This document shows, one piece after another, positions 6,062 to 12,368 of a stretch of DNA of 13,184 bases. The stretch lies in NCBI GenBank assembly GCA_016650135.1, contig JAENWH010000023.1, forward strand, positions 1 through 13,184, in the 5' to 3' direction. This DNA is from Peptostreptococcaceae bacterium (lineage in GTDB: Bacteria; Bacillota_A; Clostridia; Peptostreptococcales; Anaerovoracaceae). Each line of letters opens with the position of its first letter. Position 1 is the first letter of the stretch. The notes beneath the pieces were generated by a model. That model was not told the origin of the DNA and did not search any database. It worked only from the letters and a program-made list of their open reading frames with translations. The position numbers and the translations under genes were made by a program.

Positions 6062-6110
6062 AGCCTAGGCTTTTAGAAGCCCCTGGCTTTAGCCATGGGG
6101 AGTATATCAC
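6062..6110 (+). mobile_element. Remnant resembling an IS200/IS605 (TnpB-type) right end
   Basis: CCCC (6080-6083) pairs with GGGG (6097-6100), and GGCT (6085-6088) pairs with AGCC (6091-6094), preceded by GAAG and followed by GAGTATATCAC. The layout of a GAAGCCCC arm, a GGCTTTAGCC inner hairpin, a GGGGAG arm and a terminal TCAC matches right ends of IS200/IS605/IS607-type elements as I know them, which also form the 3' end of the TnpB omega-RNA scaffold. Just upstream, GGCTT (6068-6072) can pair with AAGCC (6077-6081), a competing stem, and AGCCTAGGCT (6062-6071) is palindromic. No tnpA or tnpB coding sequence is present. A TTAC at 6052-6055 could be an old left cleavage site, but this is a guess. 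The element would end at about 6110, where aminotransferase homology begins. Confidence 0.55.
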
Positions 6111-6331
6111 GTTTGGCAGAACTTCCAGGAGGTCTGAATGCAACTGAATTGGCGGATGAGGCTGTTGAAAAATTAAATATAAGTTGGGGAGTGGGTTCGA
6201 TTTTCTATGTTGAGGGAAACGGATATGGAGACAATTGTATGAGATTGAACTTCAGCGGCTTGACTGAGGAAACTATTTATGATGGAATTGAAAAATTAGA
6301 TAAGTTCTTTAATTCCAAGTTAGTGAAATAG
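6111..6331 (+). pseudogene. C-terminal fragment of a PLP-dependent aminotransferase
   Basis: The frame reads ELPGGLNATELADEAVEKLN, then GVGSIFYVEGNGYGDNCMRLNFSGLTEETIYDGIEKLDKFF. This corresponds to the last 70-odd residues of fold-type I aminotransferases of the 2-aminoadipate/MocR-like group, where G-x-F-Y-x-x-G and N-x-x-R-L-x-F-S are conserved; the Arg that binds substrate carboxylate (MRLNFS) is kept. The PLP lysine and the large domain, normally some 320 upstream residues, are missing. The only upstream ATG (6095) lies inside the IS-like hairpin and has no SD, and the residues before about 6113 do not fit the family. This is best read as a gene broken by an insertion or deletion at the IS end. 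The stop is followed at once by the SD of the aldolase, suggesting the intact gene once preceded it in an operon. Confidence 0.75.
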
Positions 6332-6345
6332 GGGGAATATATCCA

Positions 6346-7122
6346 ATGAAGAATAATGTAAAAGAAAAAATTAAAAACAACGAAAAAGTTGTTGGAACCT
6401 TTTTTGAAATGGGGAGCATGTCTGAAATGGAATGCCTTGGATATACTGGCTTGGATTTTGTCGTCATCGACTCAGAACATGGCCCTTTCGACATGGAAAC
6501 AATTATGGATTTAGTCAGAGCCGCCGAGAGCAAAAATTTGAGCCCATTTGTGAGAATAGGTGATGTTACGCATAAAGAAATTCAGAGAATTCTTGATGTA
6601 GGTGCTCAAGGATTGATTGTCCCGTGTCTCAAAACCATTGATGAAATAAGAAAGCTGGTGGATTTGGCCAAGTTTGCCCCTGTGGGCAACAGGGGTTTCT
6701 GCCCTGGACGCGGAGCGGGATTTGGATTTGCAGATTGGGCATCCCAGGGAATTGACAAATTTATGGAAACCTGCAACGAGGAAGTCATGGTTATTCCCCA
6801 GTGCGAAACAAAAGAATGTCTGGAAATCATAGAGGATGTAGTGAATATTGAAGGAATTGACGGGATATTCATAGGACCTTTTGATCTTTCCATATCATTG
6901 GGAATACCTGCACAGTTTTCGAATGAAATTTTTATTGCTGCAATAAATAGAATACTGAAAGCTTGCCAAAATGCCGGTAAGCCCATCTTTATCTATACAG
7001 GGAATATAGAGGATGCTCGGGAATATTTAGCAAATGGATATGATGGTGTCGCATACAATCTGGATGCGGCTGTGTTGGTGAATGCCTATCGCAAAATAGT
7101 CAACAGTATAAAAAGCTTCTAG
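6346..7122 (+). CDS. HpcH/HpaI family class II 2-oxo-acid aldolase
   Basis: 258 residues, the usual length for the family. The fold is a TIM barrel. Residues match the HpaI/HpcH active site: His45 in VVIDSEHGPFD, Arg70 in PFVRIGD, metal ligands Glu154 (PQCET) and Asp180 (GPFDLS), the loop APVGNRGFCPGRGAG (111-125), and GAQGLIVP (87-93). The family reversibly cleaves 4-hydroxy-2-oxo acids into pyruvate and an aldehyde with a divalent metal (4-hydroxy-2-oxoheptanedioate, 2-keto-3-deoxy-L-rhamnonate and relatives). The exact substrate cannot be read from sequence. The SD GGGGGA (6331-6336) starts in the stop of the broken aminotransferase. Its position between tsf and pyrH is unusual; with its upstream partner destroyed, its promoter is unclear and it lies behind the tsf terminator. 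Confidence 0.9.
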   Translation: MKNNVKEKIKNNEKVVGTFFEMGSMSEMECLGYTGLDFVVIDSEHGPFDMETIMDLVRAAESKNLSPFVRIGDVTHKEIQRILDVGAQGLIVPCLKTIDEIRKLVDLAKFAPVGNRGFCPGRGAGFGFADWASQGIDKFMETCNEEVMVIPQCETKECLEIIEDVVNIEGIDGIFIGPFDLSISLGIPAQFSNEIFIAAINRILKACQNAGKPIFIYTGNIEDAREYLANGYDGVAYNLDAAVLVNAYRKIVNSIKSF

Positions 7123-7187
7123 AGTATTCACAACTTAGTTTTAAATAAGGAGAATCTAGTAAACGTTTCAAATAAAGACTTACAGAA

Positions 7188-7211
7188 GTTTTGCTCAAAT
7201 ATTTGCAAAAC
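7188..7211. repeat. Inverted repeat upstream of the pyrH promoter
   Basis: GTTTTGC (7188-7194) and GCAAAAC (7205-7211) are perfect complements around a 10-base loop. No U-run follows, so it is not a terminator. It lies just upstream of the candidate pyrH -35 and could be an operator. The rest of 7123-7187 is AT-rich, has an SD-like AAGGAG (7147-7152) with no start codon after it, and holds a TAAACGTTTC motif at 7160-7169. Confidence 0.4.
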
Positions 7212-7213
7212 AG

Positions 7214-7242
7214 ATGAACGCTTAATAAAAATATGATATAAT
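7214..7242 (+). promoter_or_regulatory. Promoter of pyrH-frr
   Basis: ATGAAC (7214-7219), a 17-base spacer, then TATAAT (7237-7242), with TGA directly before the -10 (extended -10). The start is expected near 7249. The perfect -10 plus TGN compensates for a weak -35. The -10 lies within the 5' arm of the hairpin at 7237-7275. Confidence 0.6.
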
Positions 7243-7275
7243 AAAGGGGCACTAGTTTAGTGTCCCTTTATTATA
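7237..7275 (+). terminator. Intrinsic terminator-like hairpin before pyrH, overlapping the pyrH -10
   Basis: Bases 7237-7253 pair with 7259-7275 over 17 bp with one G-U pair: AAAGGGGCACT against AGTGTCCCTTT, extended by TATAAT-like A-T pairs, with loop AGTTT. The 3' side is U-rich (TTTATTAT). For transcripts arriving from the aldolase this is a plausible terminator. Transcripts starting at about 7249 would lack most of the 5' arm and escape it. Confidence 0.65.
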
Positions 7276-7297
7276 GAAAAGATTACAGGAGAAACTG

Positions 7298-8002
7298 ATG
7301 AAACCAAAGTATAAAAGAGTAATATTAAAAATCAGTGGAGAAGCATTAGCAGGAGAAAGCAAGTTTGGATTGAATGAGCAAATGTTAAGTCAAGTGGCAA
7401 AGCAAATAAAAGAAATCCATGAATTAGGTGTTCAGGTTGCTATTGTAGTGGGAGGCGGAAATTTTTGGAGAGGAAGAACCAGCAAAAGCATGGATCGAGC
7501 TACAGCTGATTATATGGGTATGCTTGCTACTGTGATCAATGCAATGGCACTTCAGGATTCTTTTGAAGCGATAGGCATTCCGACAAGAGTTCAAACGGCT
7601 ATTGAAATGAAAGAAATTGCAGAACCATATATCAGAAGAAAAGCAATAAGCCAGTTAAACAATAATGAAGTTGTGATATTTGGCGCAGGTACCGGGAATC
7701 CGTTTTTCTCAACAGACACCACGGCTGCACTTAGAGCTGCAGAAATCGAAGCGGATGTGATACTCCTAGCGAAAAAGGTTGATGCTGTATATTCAGAGGA
7801 CCCGGAGCAAAATCCAAATGCAACCAGATATGAGACTTTAACCCATAAGGAAGTTCTTGAAAAAGGGCTGGGCGTTATGGATTCAACCGCAGCGTCTTTA
7901 TGTAGGGATAATAATATTCCTGTTCATGTCTTCGGGCTTGCACAGGAAGGAAATATATTAAAGGCTATTTTAGGGGAAAAGATAGGTACAATTATAACTT
8001 AG
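7298..8002 (+). CDS. pyrH: Uridylate kinase (UMP kinase)
   Basis: 234 residues, normal for bacterial UMP kinases of the amino-acid-kinase fold. It converts UMP to UDP with ATP as a hexamer. Seen are [13 protein letters not shown] (8-20), [11 protein letters not shown] (50-60), [21 protein letters not shown] (65-85), [21 protein letters not shown] (129-149) and [11 protein letters not shown] (159-169). The SD CAGGAGA is about 6 bases before the ATG. The stop codon overlaps the frr SD. Bacterial PyrH is typically activated by GTP and inhibited by UTP. Confidence 0.97.
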   Translation: MKPKYKRVILKISGEALAGESKFGLNEQMLSQVAKQIKEIHELGVQVAIVVGGGNFWRGRTSKSMDRATADYMGMLATVINAMALQDSFEAIGIPTRVQTAIEMKEIAEPYIRRKAISQLNNNEVVIFGAGTGNPFFSTDTTAALRAAEIEADVILLAKKVDAVYSEDPEQNPNATRYETLTHKEVLEKGLGVMDSTAASLCRDNNIPVHVFGLAQEGNILKAILGEKIGTIIT

Positions 8003-8014
8003 GAGGATTTAATT

Positions 8015-8572
8015 ATGAGCAAGGAAGTACAAAAAAATTTAGAAGAAAAAATGCAAAAAACAATAGCCGTATTAAAAGAAGAACTGAATACTATCAGAGC
8101 AGGGATAGCGAACGCAGCACTGCTGGATAAAGTATTTGTTGATTATTACGGAAGCACAACACCCCTTAAGAACCTTGCTAATATAAGTGTTCCTGACCCA
8201 AGAACTCTTATGGTTTCGCCTTTTGATACTAAAATAATTCATGATATTGAAAAGGCAATCAATTTAATCAACCTGGGTATTAATCCTTCGAATGACGGAA
8301 AAATCATCAGACTTGTGATTCCTCAGGTAACTGAGGAAAGAAGAAAAGAACTGACCAAAACAATTAAAAAAATAGGAGAAGATGTTAAGGTAGCTGTTAG
8401 AAATGAAAGAAGAGATGCCAATGACAATCTTAAGAAGCTTGAAAAAGCCGGAGAACTGACTGAAGATGATCTAAAGAAAGAGCTTGAAACTGTTCAAAAG
8501 AGAACAGATAAAGCAATCAAAGACATTGATGATATTGTAGCATCAAAGGAAAAAGAATTACTGCAGGTTTAA
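8015..8572 (+). CDS. frr: Ribosome recycling factor
   Basis: 185 residues, exactly the usual size. With EF-G it splits post-termination ribosomes. Seen are the three-helix-bundle start KNLEEKMQKTIAVLKEELNT then IRAGIANAALLDKVFVDYYG (RAG-x-A...L...V-YYG), the second domain TPLKNLANISVPDPRTLMVS then PFD, and the C-terminal helix with ERRKELTKTIKKIGEDVKVA, VRNERRDAND and the closing KDIDDIVASKEKELLQV. The SD TAGGAGG (8000-8006) begins in the pyrH stop, so the two are one translational unit. Confidence 0.97.
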   Translation: MSKEVQKNLEEKMQKTIAVLKEELNTIRAGIANAALLDKVFVDYYGSTTPLKNLANISVPDPRTLMVSPFDTKIIHDIEKAINLINLGINPSNDGKIIRLVIPQVTEERRKELTKTIKKIGEDVKVAVRNERRDANDNLKKLEKAGELTEDDLKKELETVQKRTDKAIKDIDDIVASKEKELLQV

Positions 8573-8586
8573 TCTACATGGACGCT

Positions 8587-8616
8587 GGTTTAAAGGTTTA
8601 AAGTTTAAAGGTTAAA
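8587..8616. repeat. Four tandem TTTAAA-type repeats between frr and uppS
   Basis: GGTTTAAA (8587-8594), GGTTTAAA (8595-8602), GTTTAAA (8603-8609) and GGTTAAA (8610-8616) follow one another without gaps, just before the uppS-proximal terminator. The TTTAAA core is self-complementary. This could be slippage-generated or a protein-binding array; nothing in the sequence decides. Confidence 0.7.
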
Positions 8617-8617
8617 T

Positions 8618-8664
8618 GCGGATATGAGGTGTGGCTGGTTCACAGGTATATCCGCTTTTGTTTT
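8618..8664 (+). terminator. Terminator/attenuator between frr and uppS
   Basis: GCGGATAT (8618-8625) pairs perfectly with ATATCCGC (8648-8655) around a 22-base loop, followed directly by TTTTGTTTT (8656-8664). The U-run abuts the uppS SD (AAGGAG, 8665-8670), and no promoter is visible between. Either it ends pyrH-frr transcripts with read-through into uppS, or it is a regulated attenuator. Confidence 0.8.
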
Positions 8665-8674
8665 AAGGAGTCAT

Positions 8675-9406
8675 ATGCTGGATAAAGAGAGAATCCCAAA
8701 ACATATTGCCATCGTTATGGATGGAAACGGAAGATGGGCTAACAACAAGAGCCTGCCACGACTGGCTGGACACAATGCGGGGATGGTTGCAATGAAAGAA
8801 ATTGTAAAACATTCAAGTGTTCTTGGCGTTAAGTATCTGACCGTTTATGCTTTTTCCACTGAAAACTGGAAAAGATCTGTAGAAGAGGTAAATGGAATTT
8901 TTAAACTTCTTGTTTTATATGTGGAAAAAGAACTGAAGGAGCTCAATAAAAACAATGTCAGGGTTAGAGTATTGGGAGATTACAGCAAACTGCCTGTGGA
9001 AGCAGTTAAAAGTCTGGAAAAAGCCTTGAAAAAAACAGACAAAAATACAGGACTTCAGTTTAATATTGCCCTTAATTATGGCAGCAGAGATGAAATACTT
9101 CAGGCAATCAGACTGATAGGAGAAGATATCAAACTTGGAATTGTCAAACCAGAAAATATTACAGAAGAAAGCTTTTCAAAGTATCTTTTTACAGGAGAAA
9201 AATTTGCTGATGTTCCTGATCCGGATTTAGTGATTAGAACGAGCGGAGAAAAAAGATTATCTAATTATCTGCTATGGCAAAGTGCTTACAGTGAATTTGT
9301 TTTTATGGAAACACTTTGGCCGGACTTTACACCGGCAGAATATGAAAAAGCTATTGAAGAATACCAGAATAGAAACCGGCGATTTGGCGGGAGGAATATC
9401 ACATGA
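8675..9406 (+). CDS. uppS: Undecaprenyl diphosphate synthase (cis-prenyltransferase)
   Basis: 243 residues from the ATG at 8675. It condenses FPP with eight IPP units to make the C55 carrier for peptidoglycan and other wall polymers. Conserved regions are HIAIVMDGNGRWA (10-22, catalytic Asp16), the GHNAGM segment, LTVYAFSTENWKRS, and RTSGEKRLSNYLLWQSAYSE. I chose ATG 8675 because AAGGAG (8665-8670) precedes it and MLDKERIPKHIAIVMDGNG is the standard start. An in-frame ATG at 8624 would begin inside the terminator hairpin and add 17 atypical residues. The end overlaps cdsA by 4 bases (ATGA), so coupling is likely. Confidence 0.96.
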   Translation: MLDKERIPKHIAIVMDGNGRWANNKSLPRLAGHNAGMVAMKEIVKHSSVLGVKYLTVYAFSTENWKRSVEEVNGIFKLLVLYVEKELKELNKNNVRVRVLGDYSKLPVEAVKSLEKALKKTDKNTGLQFNIALNYGSRDEILQAIRLIGEDIKLGIVKPENITEESFSKYLFTGEKFADVPDPDLVIRTSGEKRLSNYLLWQSAYSEFVFMETLWPDFTPAEYEKAIEEYQNRNRRFGGRNIT

Positions 9407-10191
9407 GAACCAGAATTTTATCAGGAATAATTATGCTGCCTTTGTTGGTGTTTGTATTTATTGGTGGAAACGTACTCCTTTTATGCTTTTTCCTGATAGG
9501 AATAATGGGGTTAAAAGAGTTTTATAACGGTTTCGATAATTTGGGGATTAAACCTTCTTTACCTATTGGACTGGCCAGCACTTTTTTGCTGTACAGTATA
9601 AATTTATTGAAATTTGAAGACGGGACAACCTGGTACATGTTTTGGGTATTTGCAGTGGTCTTGATGAGTCTTCTGTATCTGTTCAAAATCGAAGAGCGAA
9701 AACTTGAAGACGGCATGGTGACTGCTCTCGGAGTTTTTTATGCTGTTTTTTTCTCCTATCATATTATACTGGTAGAACAACTGCCGGAATATGGCCTTTT
9801 AGTCTGGTTAATATTTCTTACGGCTTTCGGAACAGACAGCATGGCTTATTTCGCCGGTTACTTTTTCGGAAAACATAAACTTTGCCCTTCCATAAGCCCC
9901 AAAAAAACCATTGAAGGTTCAATCGGAGGCATCGCTGGCAGTGTCATCCTTTGTGGCGTTTTTGCTTATTTTGTAATGCCATTTCTGTTTTTACAATGTA
10001 TTGTTATAGGCATCATGGGAGGAATTGTATCTCAGTTTGGAGATTTAACGGCATCATTATTTAAAAGAAAAATGGGTATAAAAGACTTTGGGAATCTTAT
10101 ACCAGGGCATGGCGGAATTTTAGACAGGATAGACAGTCTTCTGTTCACCGCACCATTTATATATTACTATATAATGCTGATAATTAAATAG
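9403..10191 (+). CDS. cdsA: Phosphatidate cytidylyltransferase (CDP-diacylglycerol synthase)
   Basis: 262 residues, polytopic, with about seven to eight hydrophobic segments beginning at residue 6. It makes CDP-diacylglycerol from phosphatidic acid and CTP in the membrane. The family signature lies near 218-244: SLFKRKMGIKDFGNLIPGHG then GILDRIDS, with the K-R, K-D, H-G-G and D-R-x-D residues all present. Earlier, GTDSMAYFAGYFFGKHKLCP and SPKKTIEGSIGG are also typical. The start ATG shares bases with the uppS TGA, and the SD GGGAGG lies in the end of uppS. Confidence 0.95.
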   Translation: MRTRILSGIIMLPLLVFVFIGGNVLLLCFFLIGIMGLKEFYNGFDNLGIKPSLPIGLASTFLLYSINLLKFEDGTTWYMFWVFAVVLMSLLYLFKIEERKLEDGMVTALGVFYAVFFSYHIILVEQLPEYGLLVWLIFLTAFGTDSMAYFAGYFFGKHKLCPSISPKKTIEGSIGGIAGSVILCGVFAYFVMPFLFLQCIVIGIMGGIVSQFGDLTASLFKRKMGIKDFGNLIPGHGGILDRIDSLLFTAPFIYYYIMLIIK

Positions 10192-10199
10192 GGGAATTA

Positions 10200-11348
10200 A
10201 TGAAGAAAATTTGTATACTTGGGAGTACCGGGTCCATTGGAACCCAGGCTTTAGAGGTTATTGAAAATAATAAAGAACATTTTAAGGTTTCAGTTCTCTC
10301 TTGCGGAGCCAGAATAGAAAAATTATCCGCACAGATTATTAAATTCAACCCGGAAATTGCTGTGGTTGCTAAGGCTGAAGATGCCGCTATTTTAAAAAAA
10401 AGACACCCTGGAACAGAGATATTATACGGGATGGAAGGTTTAATTGAAGCGGCAGAATCAGATTGTGACATTGTACTCAACTCTTTGGTTGGGATGCTGG
10501 GATTGCAGCCAACGTACAGAGCCATATTAAAAGGCACGACAATAGCCCTTGCAAATAAGGAAACCTTGGTTGCAGGTGGAAAACTGATTACCGAAGCTGC
10601 AAGAAAGAATATGGTCCAAATCCTTCCGGTTGACAGCGAGCACAGTGCTATTTTCCAGTGCCTGCAGGGAAACCAGGAAAATGAAATCAAAAAAGTGATT
10701 CTAACAGCATCAGGAGGGCCATTCCGGAATTATTCACTACAGGATTTAGAAAAAGTAACACGCGAACAGGCATTAAAACATCCAAAATGGACAATGGGAC
10801 AAAAAATTACAATAGATTCTGCAACGATGATGAATAAAGGGCTAGAGGTCATTGAGGCAAGCTGGTTATATCATCTGCCTGGCGAAAAAATTGAAATTGC
10901 AGTACACCCGCAAAGCATAGTGCATTCTATGGTGGAATATATGGACAACTCAATCGTCGCACAACTGGGATTGCCTGATATGAAAATACCAATCAGTTAT
11001 GCGTTTTCTTACCCGCAAAGGTTGGAAATGAAAAATAAAGGCTTGGATATTTTCAAAGAGGGAGCAAGTTTAACCTTTGAAAAGCTGGATCAAAGTGTGT
11101 TCAAATGCGCAGGGTATGCTTATGAGGCACTCAAAAAAGGCGGAAGCTATCCAGCTGCATTAAATGGGGCGAATGAGGTGCTGGTCCAATTGTTTTTAGA
11201 GGGGAAAATAAGATTTATTGATATACAAAACACACTGGGAGCAGTTTTAGAAAAACATGAGTCTGTTGAAATATCAGACATTGATCATATTTTAGAGATT
11301 GATCTGGAAGCAAGAGTGCTTGCAAAAATGCTTGCACTGAACATTTAA
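10200..11348 (+). CDS. dxr: 1-deoxy-D-xylulose 5-phosphate reductoisomerase
   Basis: 382 residues, the normal length. It converts DXP to MEP with NADPH and a divalent metal, the committed step of the MEP pathway. The NADPH loop GSTGSIG is at 8-14, LANKETLVAGG at 117-127, metal and substrate residues Asp145 and Glu147 in PVDSEHSAIFQCL, ASGGPFR at 170-176, MGQKITIDSATMMNKGLEVI at 199-218 with Glu216, and HPQSIVHSMVEY at 236-247. The SD AGGGGA (10190-10195) starts in the cdsA stop. With ispG two genes later it gives two MEP-pathway enzymes in one unit. It is the target of fosmidomycin in bacteria that have it. Confidence 0.97.
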   Translation: MKKICILGSTGSIGTQALEVIENNKEHFKVSVLSCGARIEKLSAQIIKFNPEIAVVAKAEDAAILKKRHPGTEILYGMEGLIEAAESDCDIVLNSLVGMLGLQPTYRAILKGTTIALANKETLVAGGKLITEAARKNMVQILPVDSEHSAIFQCLQGNQENEIKKVILTASGGPFRNYSLQDLEKVTREQALKHPKWTMGQKITIDSATMMNKGLEVIEASWLYHLPGEKIEIAVHPQSIVHSMVEYMDNSIVAQLGLPDMKIPISYAFSYPQRLEMKNKGLDIFKEGASLTFEKLDQSVFKCAGYAYEALKKGGSYPAALNGANEVLVQLFLEGKIRFIDIQNTLGAVLEKHESVEISDIDHILEIDLEARVLAKMLALNI

Positions 11349-11366
11349 TTTAGGGGGAGAATAGTA

Positions 11367-12359
11367 ATGACTATTTTATATTCGGTAATAATATTTTCGG
11401 TACTGATCTTTGTCCACGAGCTTGGGCATTTTGGGGTTGCAAAAGCTACGGGAATAAAGGTCAAAGAATTTGCTCTAGGCATGGGTCCGGTAATATTAAA
11501 AAAGATGAAAGGAGAAACTCAATATTCCTTGAGAATTTTTCCAGTTGGAGGTTATTGTGCCATGGAGGGGGAAGATGAAGACTCTGAGGACGAAAGAGCC
11601 TTTAATAATAAACCTTTTTTCGTGAAAGCAGGTGTCCTGGTGGCAGGTTCTGCCATGAATTTATTTCTTGCCATTCTGATTCTTTCTTGTGTTGTCCTGT
11701 ATTCTGGTACACCAACAACCACGTTAGATAAAATAAATCTGGAAAGTCCGGCTGCAGGGGCTGGCATTTTAGAGGGTGATCAGGTTTCATCCATCAATAA
11801 TGTAAAAATAAATGAGTGGGAAGACATTTCGGCTGCAATAAACAGCGGAGACAACAAGGCTATCAAAATTGAAGTCATCAGAAATGGTGAAGTAATCGTC
11901 AAAGATATCACTCCTGTTGAAGAAGATGGAAGGATGATAATCGGGATTACACCGACTTTCCAAAAAAATCCAATCTCCGCGGTAAAATACGGTGCCGTGG
12001 CAACCTGGGAAATGGGCGGTAAAATGGTCGATGTGATCGGTCAGCTGTTTACCGGTAAGGTTTCCACGAAAGATCTGATGGGACCTTTAGGAATAGTGAA
12101 TGCGGTTGGCGACAGCGCCAAATATGGCTTTGTGTATGTTGTACAGCTTGCAGCGCTGATCAGTCTTAATCTTGCAATTGTCAATATGCTGCCCCTTCCT
12201 GCTTTAGATGGAGGAAGAATTTTCCTTTTATTCATCAGAAAACTGACGGGTAAAGCCATATCAGATGAAGTGGAAGGGAAAATCCACTTAGTGGGTTTTG
12301 CACTGTTAATTGGGCTGATGGTTTATGTAACCTATCAGGATGTTTTAAGAATATTTTAG
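11367..12359 (+). CDS. rseP: Site-2 intramembrane metalloprotease RseP
   Basis: 330 residues, shorter than the E. coli enzyme (about 450) and consistent with a single-PDZ Gram-positive form. The zinc motif HELGH is at 17-21 in the first membrane helix. A PDZ domain lies about 108-190 (SPAAGAGILEGDQVSSINNV, starting the PDZ ligand groove). The third zinc ligand, in NMLPLPALDGGRI, is Asp281. The last helix ends at the C-terminus. The family cleaves anti-sigma factors, signal-peptide remnants and small membrane proteins within the bilayer. The SD TAGGGGGAG (11351-11359) is 7 bases from the ATG. The dxr-rseP-ispG order is common in Bacillota. Confidence 0.95.
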   Translation: MTILYSVIIFSVLIFVHELGHFGVAKATGIKVKEFALGMGPVILKKMKGETQYSLRIFPVGGYCAMEGEDEDSEDERAFNNKPFFVKAGVLVAGSAMNLFLAILILSCVVLYSGTPTTTLDKINLESPAAGAGILEGDQVSSINNVKINEWEDISAAINSGDNKAIKIEVIRNGEVIVKDITPVEEDGRMIIGITPTFQKNPISAVKYGAVATWEMGGKMVDVIGQLFTGKVSTKDLMGPLGIVNAVGDSAKYGFVYVVQLAALISLNLAIVNMLPLPALDGGRIFLLFIRKLTGKAISDEVEGKIHLVGFALLIGLMVYVTYQDVLRIF

Positions 12360-12368
12360 AGGTATAGG

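Noticed and set aside
6095..6331. Intact 78-residue small gene
   Set aside because: Its ATG is inside a hairpin of likely IS origin, it has no SD, and its sequence matches only the end of a much larger enzyme.
7203..7242. TTGCAA (7203-7208) as the -35 of pyrH
   Set aside because: The spacing to TATAAT is 28 bases, far too long; ATGAAC at 7214 with an extended -10 fits better.
8624..8674. Extended uppS start at ATG 8624
   Set aside because: It lies in the 5' arm of a terminator hairpin and has no SD; the standard start with SD is at 8675.
10184..10690. 168-codon antisense frame within cdsA/dxr
   Set aside because: The forward frame is a clear Dxr; the antisense frame has no recognisable domain or ribosome site.
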